A DNA stretch of 64,000 nt from Portulaca oleracea (lineage: Eukaryota > Streptophyta > Magnoliopsida > Caryophyllales > Portulacaceae), in the NCBI GenBank assembly GCA_029582165.1, contig CM055871.1, forward strand, positions 441,501-505,500, in the 5' to 3' direction. Positions 62,790 through 64,000 of this stretch are shown here, piece after piece; the stretch's first letter is position 1, and every line of letters starts with the position of its first letter. The notes beneath the pieces were generated by a model. It did not search any database. It saw only the letters and a program-made list of their open reading frames with translations, and was not told where the DNA came from. The position numbers and the translations under genes are program-made.

Positions 62790-64000
62790 TGCAGCTATGG
62801 CCTTTTCTTCCTCTCTAAGAACACTAGAGTATCTGCATCCCCAACATTTGTATATTGATGAGAATGCAGGCAAAATTGCTGCCAGTTATTATCTGAAAGT
62901 GGATCCAAATTGATGAGCTCCTATTTGTATATTGCAATCTTTGAGTAAGGTGCACACCTCCTAGGCCAATCGGAAAACTTGAGTTGAACACGCAGGTGAT
63001 ATTGGTGGGGCTAAACCCTGACAATTGTTGATTGGTGGGTCTGCTTGATTAAGTGGCAAAACAATGACTAACAACAACTCATTAGACACTAATACACTTG
63101 CATGATGAGGTTTCAGTAATTGTGATTGCATGTGAAATTTGGAAAGGTACAGTACAGGTAAGCCTCATGCCAAATATATTTAATAAGTTGCTTGTTAAGC
63201 AACAGCAGTGATCTTGCTTATGTTTCAGTTTATCTTTTATTATTAGTATATAGCTCCTTATATAATAGTGTTTCAGTTCTGAGGTAGTTACAATTTGTCT
63301 CTACTGTTATTGTTACTGTTACTGACTTTATCAGTAAAAGTATACCTATGGTTACTATCACATTAACACTATTGTTATTGTCACCCGCGTTATTACTTAT
63401 TAGTTTTATTATTACTCCAGTAGCAATCACCATCTCAGTTATTTTATGTCTAGTACTTTATTAATAAAACGGTTAAGGTATACATATAAATTTTGGATTC
63501 TAGCTTATTAATATCCTAATTTTAATCGCCCTCATAGGTTAGATAGAAAGGAGAGCGCTTATGTCTACAATTAAATGATTCCTAATTATCATTCATTTGT
63601 TTCTCCAATTAAGATCATCATTATTCTATCATTTATATTGGATTTTAGTAAGTCGAACTATAAGGGTTGGGACTTGGGACAATTGTAAGTTGAACTTTAG
63701 AAATGTATCACAGGCTCACAGCAAATTGAACTATTGAATCCTTGGATTTTATAGCAACGCCGCCAAGTTGCTCCAAACCAACTTGGTGGTTTCCTATGTG
63801 GCACCAAAGAGGGCGGTTTTCTTCCATGGCCCCTATATTCTAATAATTCCAAATGTTTATGTATTGCATTGTAGTAGTCCAAACTATCGTATATTGGAGC
63901 CTTGTAGTCCAAACTATCGTACATTGGATTGCAGTAGTCCAAACTATATATTGGATTGTAGAAGTCCAAATAATTGTTGAGCTTAGAGCAACTCGGTGGT
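62790..64000. other. 5' leader and upstream region of the PPOX gene
   Basis: On the minus strand this holds the 5' UTR and promoter. I see no other gene. GTTATTGTTACTGTTACTG-type phrases occur at 63300-63430. Between about 63866 and 63975 a unit of about 27 bp with TAGTCCAAACTATCGTATAT is repeated four times with changes. Confidence 0.5.
63866..63975. repeat. Four-copy minisatellite, about 27 bp unit
   Basis: TAGTCCAAACTATCGTA is followed by (T/C)ATTGGA in copies near 63873, 63905, 63936 and, degenerate, 63962. Some 1.1 kb upstream of the PPOX start codon. Confidence 0.75.

Noticed and set aside
62214..62873. PPOX start at 62873 with extra 28 residues
   Set aside because: Possible in frame, but the next ATG (62789) has a better context and gives a normal transit peptide; the extra residues have no family support.

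Overview
The window is nuclear DNA of a flowering plant, very probably a eudicot; I cannot name the species. It has split genes with GT-AG introns, long AT-rich spacers, simple-sequence repeats and many nested plant transposons. I spliced four host genes by hand. In every case the reading frame is kept across all junctions and the protein length is close to that of known plant homologues.

Layout. (1) 1-2.1 kb: decayed LINE joined to a Ty3/gypsy gag-pro scrap. (2) 4.6-8.7 kb, minus: a four-exon BTB/POZ gene (326 aa, At1g21780-like). (3) 9.3-16.1 kb: transposon field with a Tourist-like MITE, a broken Ty3/gypsy gag, an hAT element inside a degenerate minisatellite, and a 3.3 kb CACTA element. 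(4) 16.4-17.4 kb, plus: a two-exon gene for a small GNAT-type acetyltransferase (At1g77540/At1g21770 family). (5) 18.8-20.8 kb: a foldback MITE and a solo LTR. (6) 21.1-26.2 kb, minus: a ten-exon F-box gene of the FBP7 type (At1g21760). (7) 26.5-28.9 kb: a foldback element containing a Tourist-like element that carries an RTF2-like gene fragment. (8) 29.7-47.5 kb: nested retroelements, including an almost complete Ty3/gypsy element (31842-41149) with matching target duplications, a tRNA-Asp primer site and gag-protease but no reverse transcriptase; then Athila-like, CACTA and LINE remnants. (9) 47.5-52.4 kb: AT-rich spacer with MITEs. (10) 52.4-62.8 kb, minus: a nine-exon gene for plastid protoporphyrinogen oxidase. 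Its 6.4 kb sixth intron holds a LINE interrupted by a Pack-MULE that carries pieces of two different genes.

The BTB, acetyltransferase and F-box genes appear to correspond to a run of adjacent Arabidopsis loci (At1g21760-At1g21780), so this looks like a conserved block stretched by transposons. The genes do not form one pathway: two are predicted ubiquitin-ligase substrate adaptors (CUL3 and SCF type), one is a small acetyltransferase, and one is a tetrapyrrole enzyme. I see no bacterial-type system, CRISPR array or credible new coding system. The most unusual material is the gene capture by transposons at 26.6-28.1 kb and 56.5-57.9 kb, and the recurrent palindromes in unrelated LTRs.
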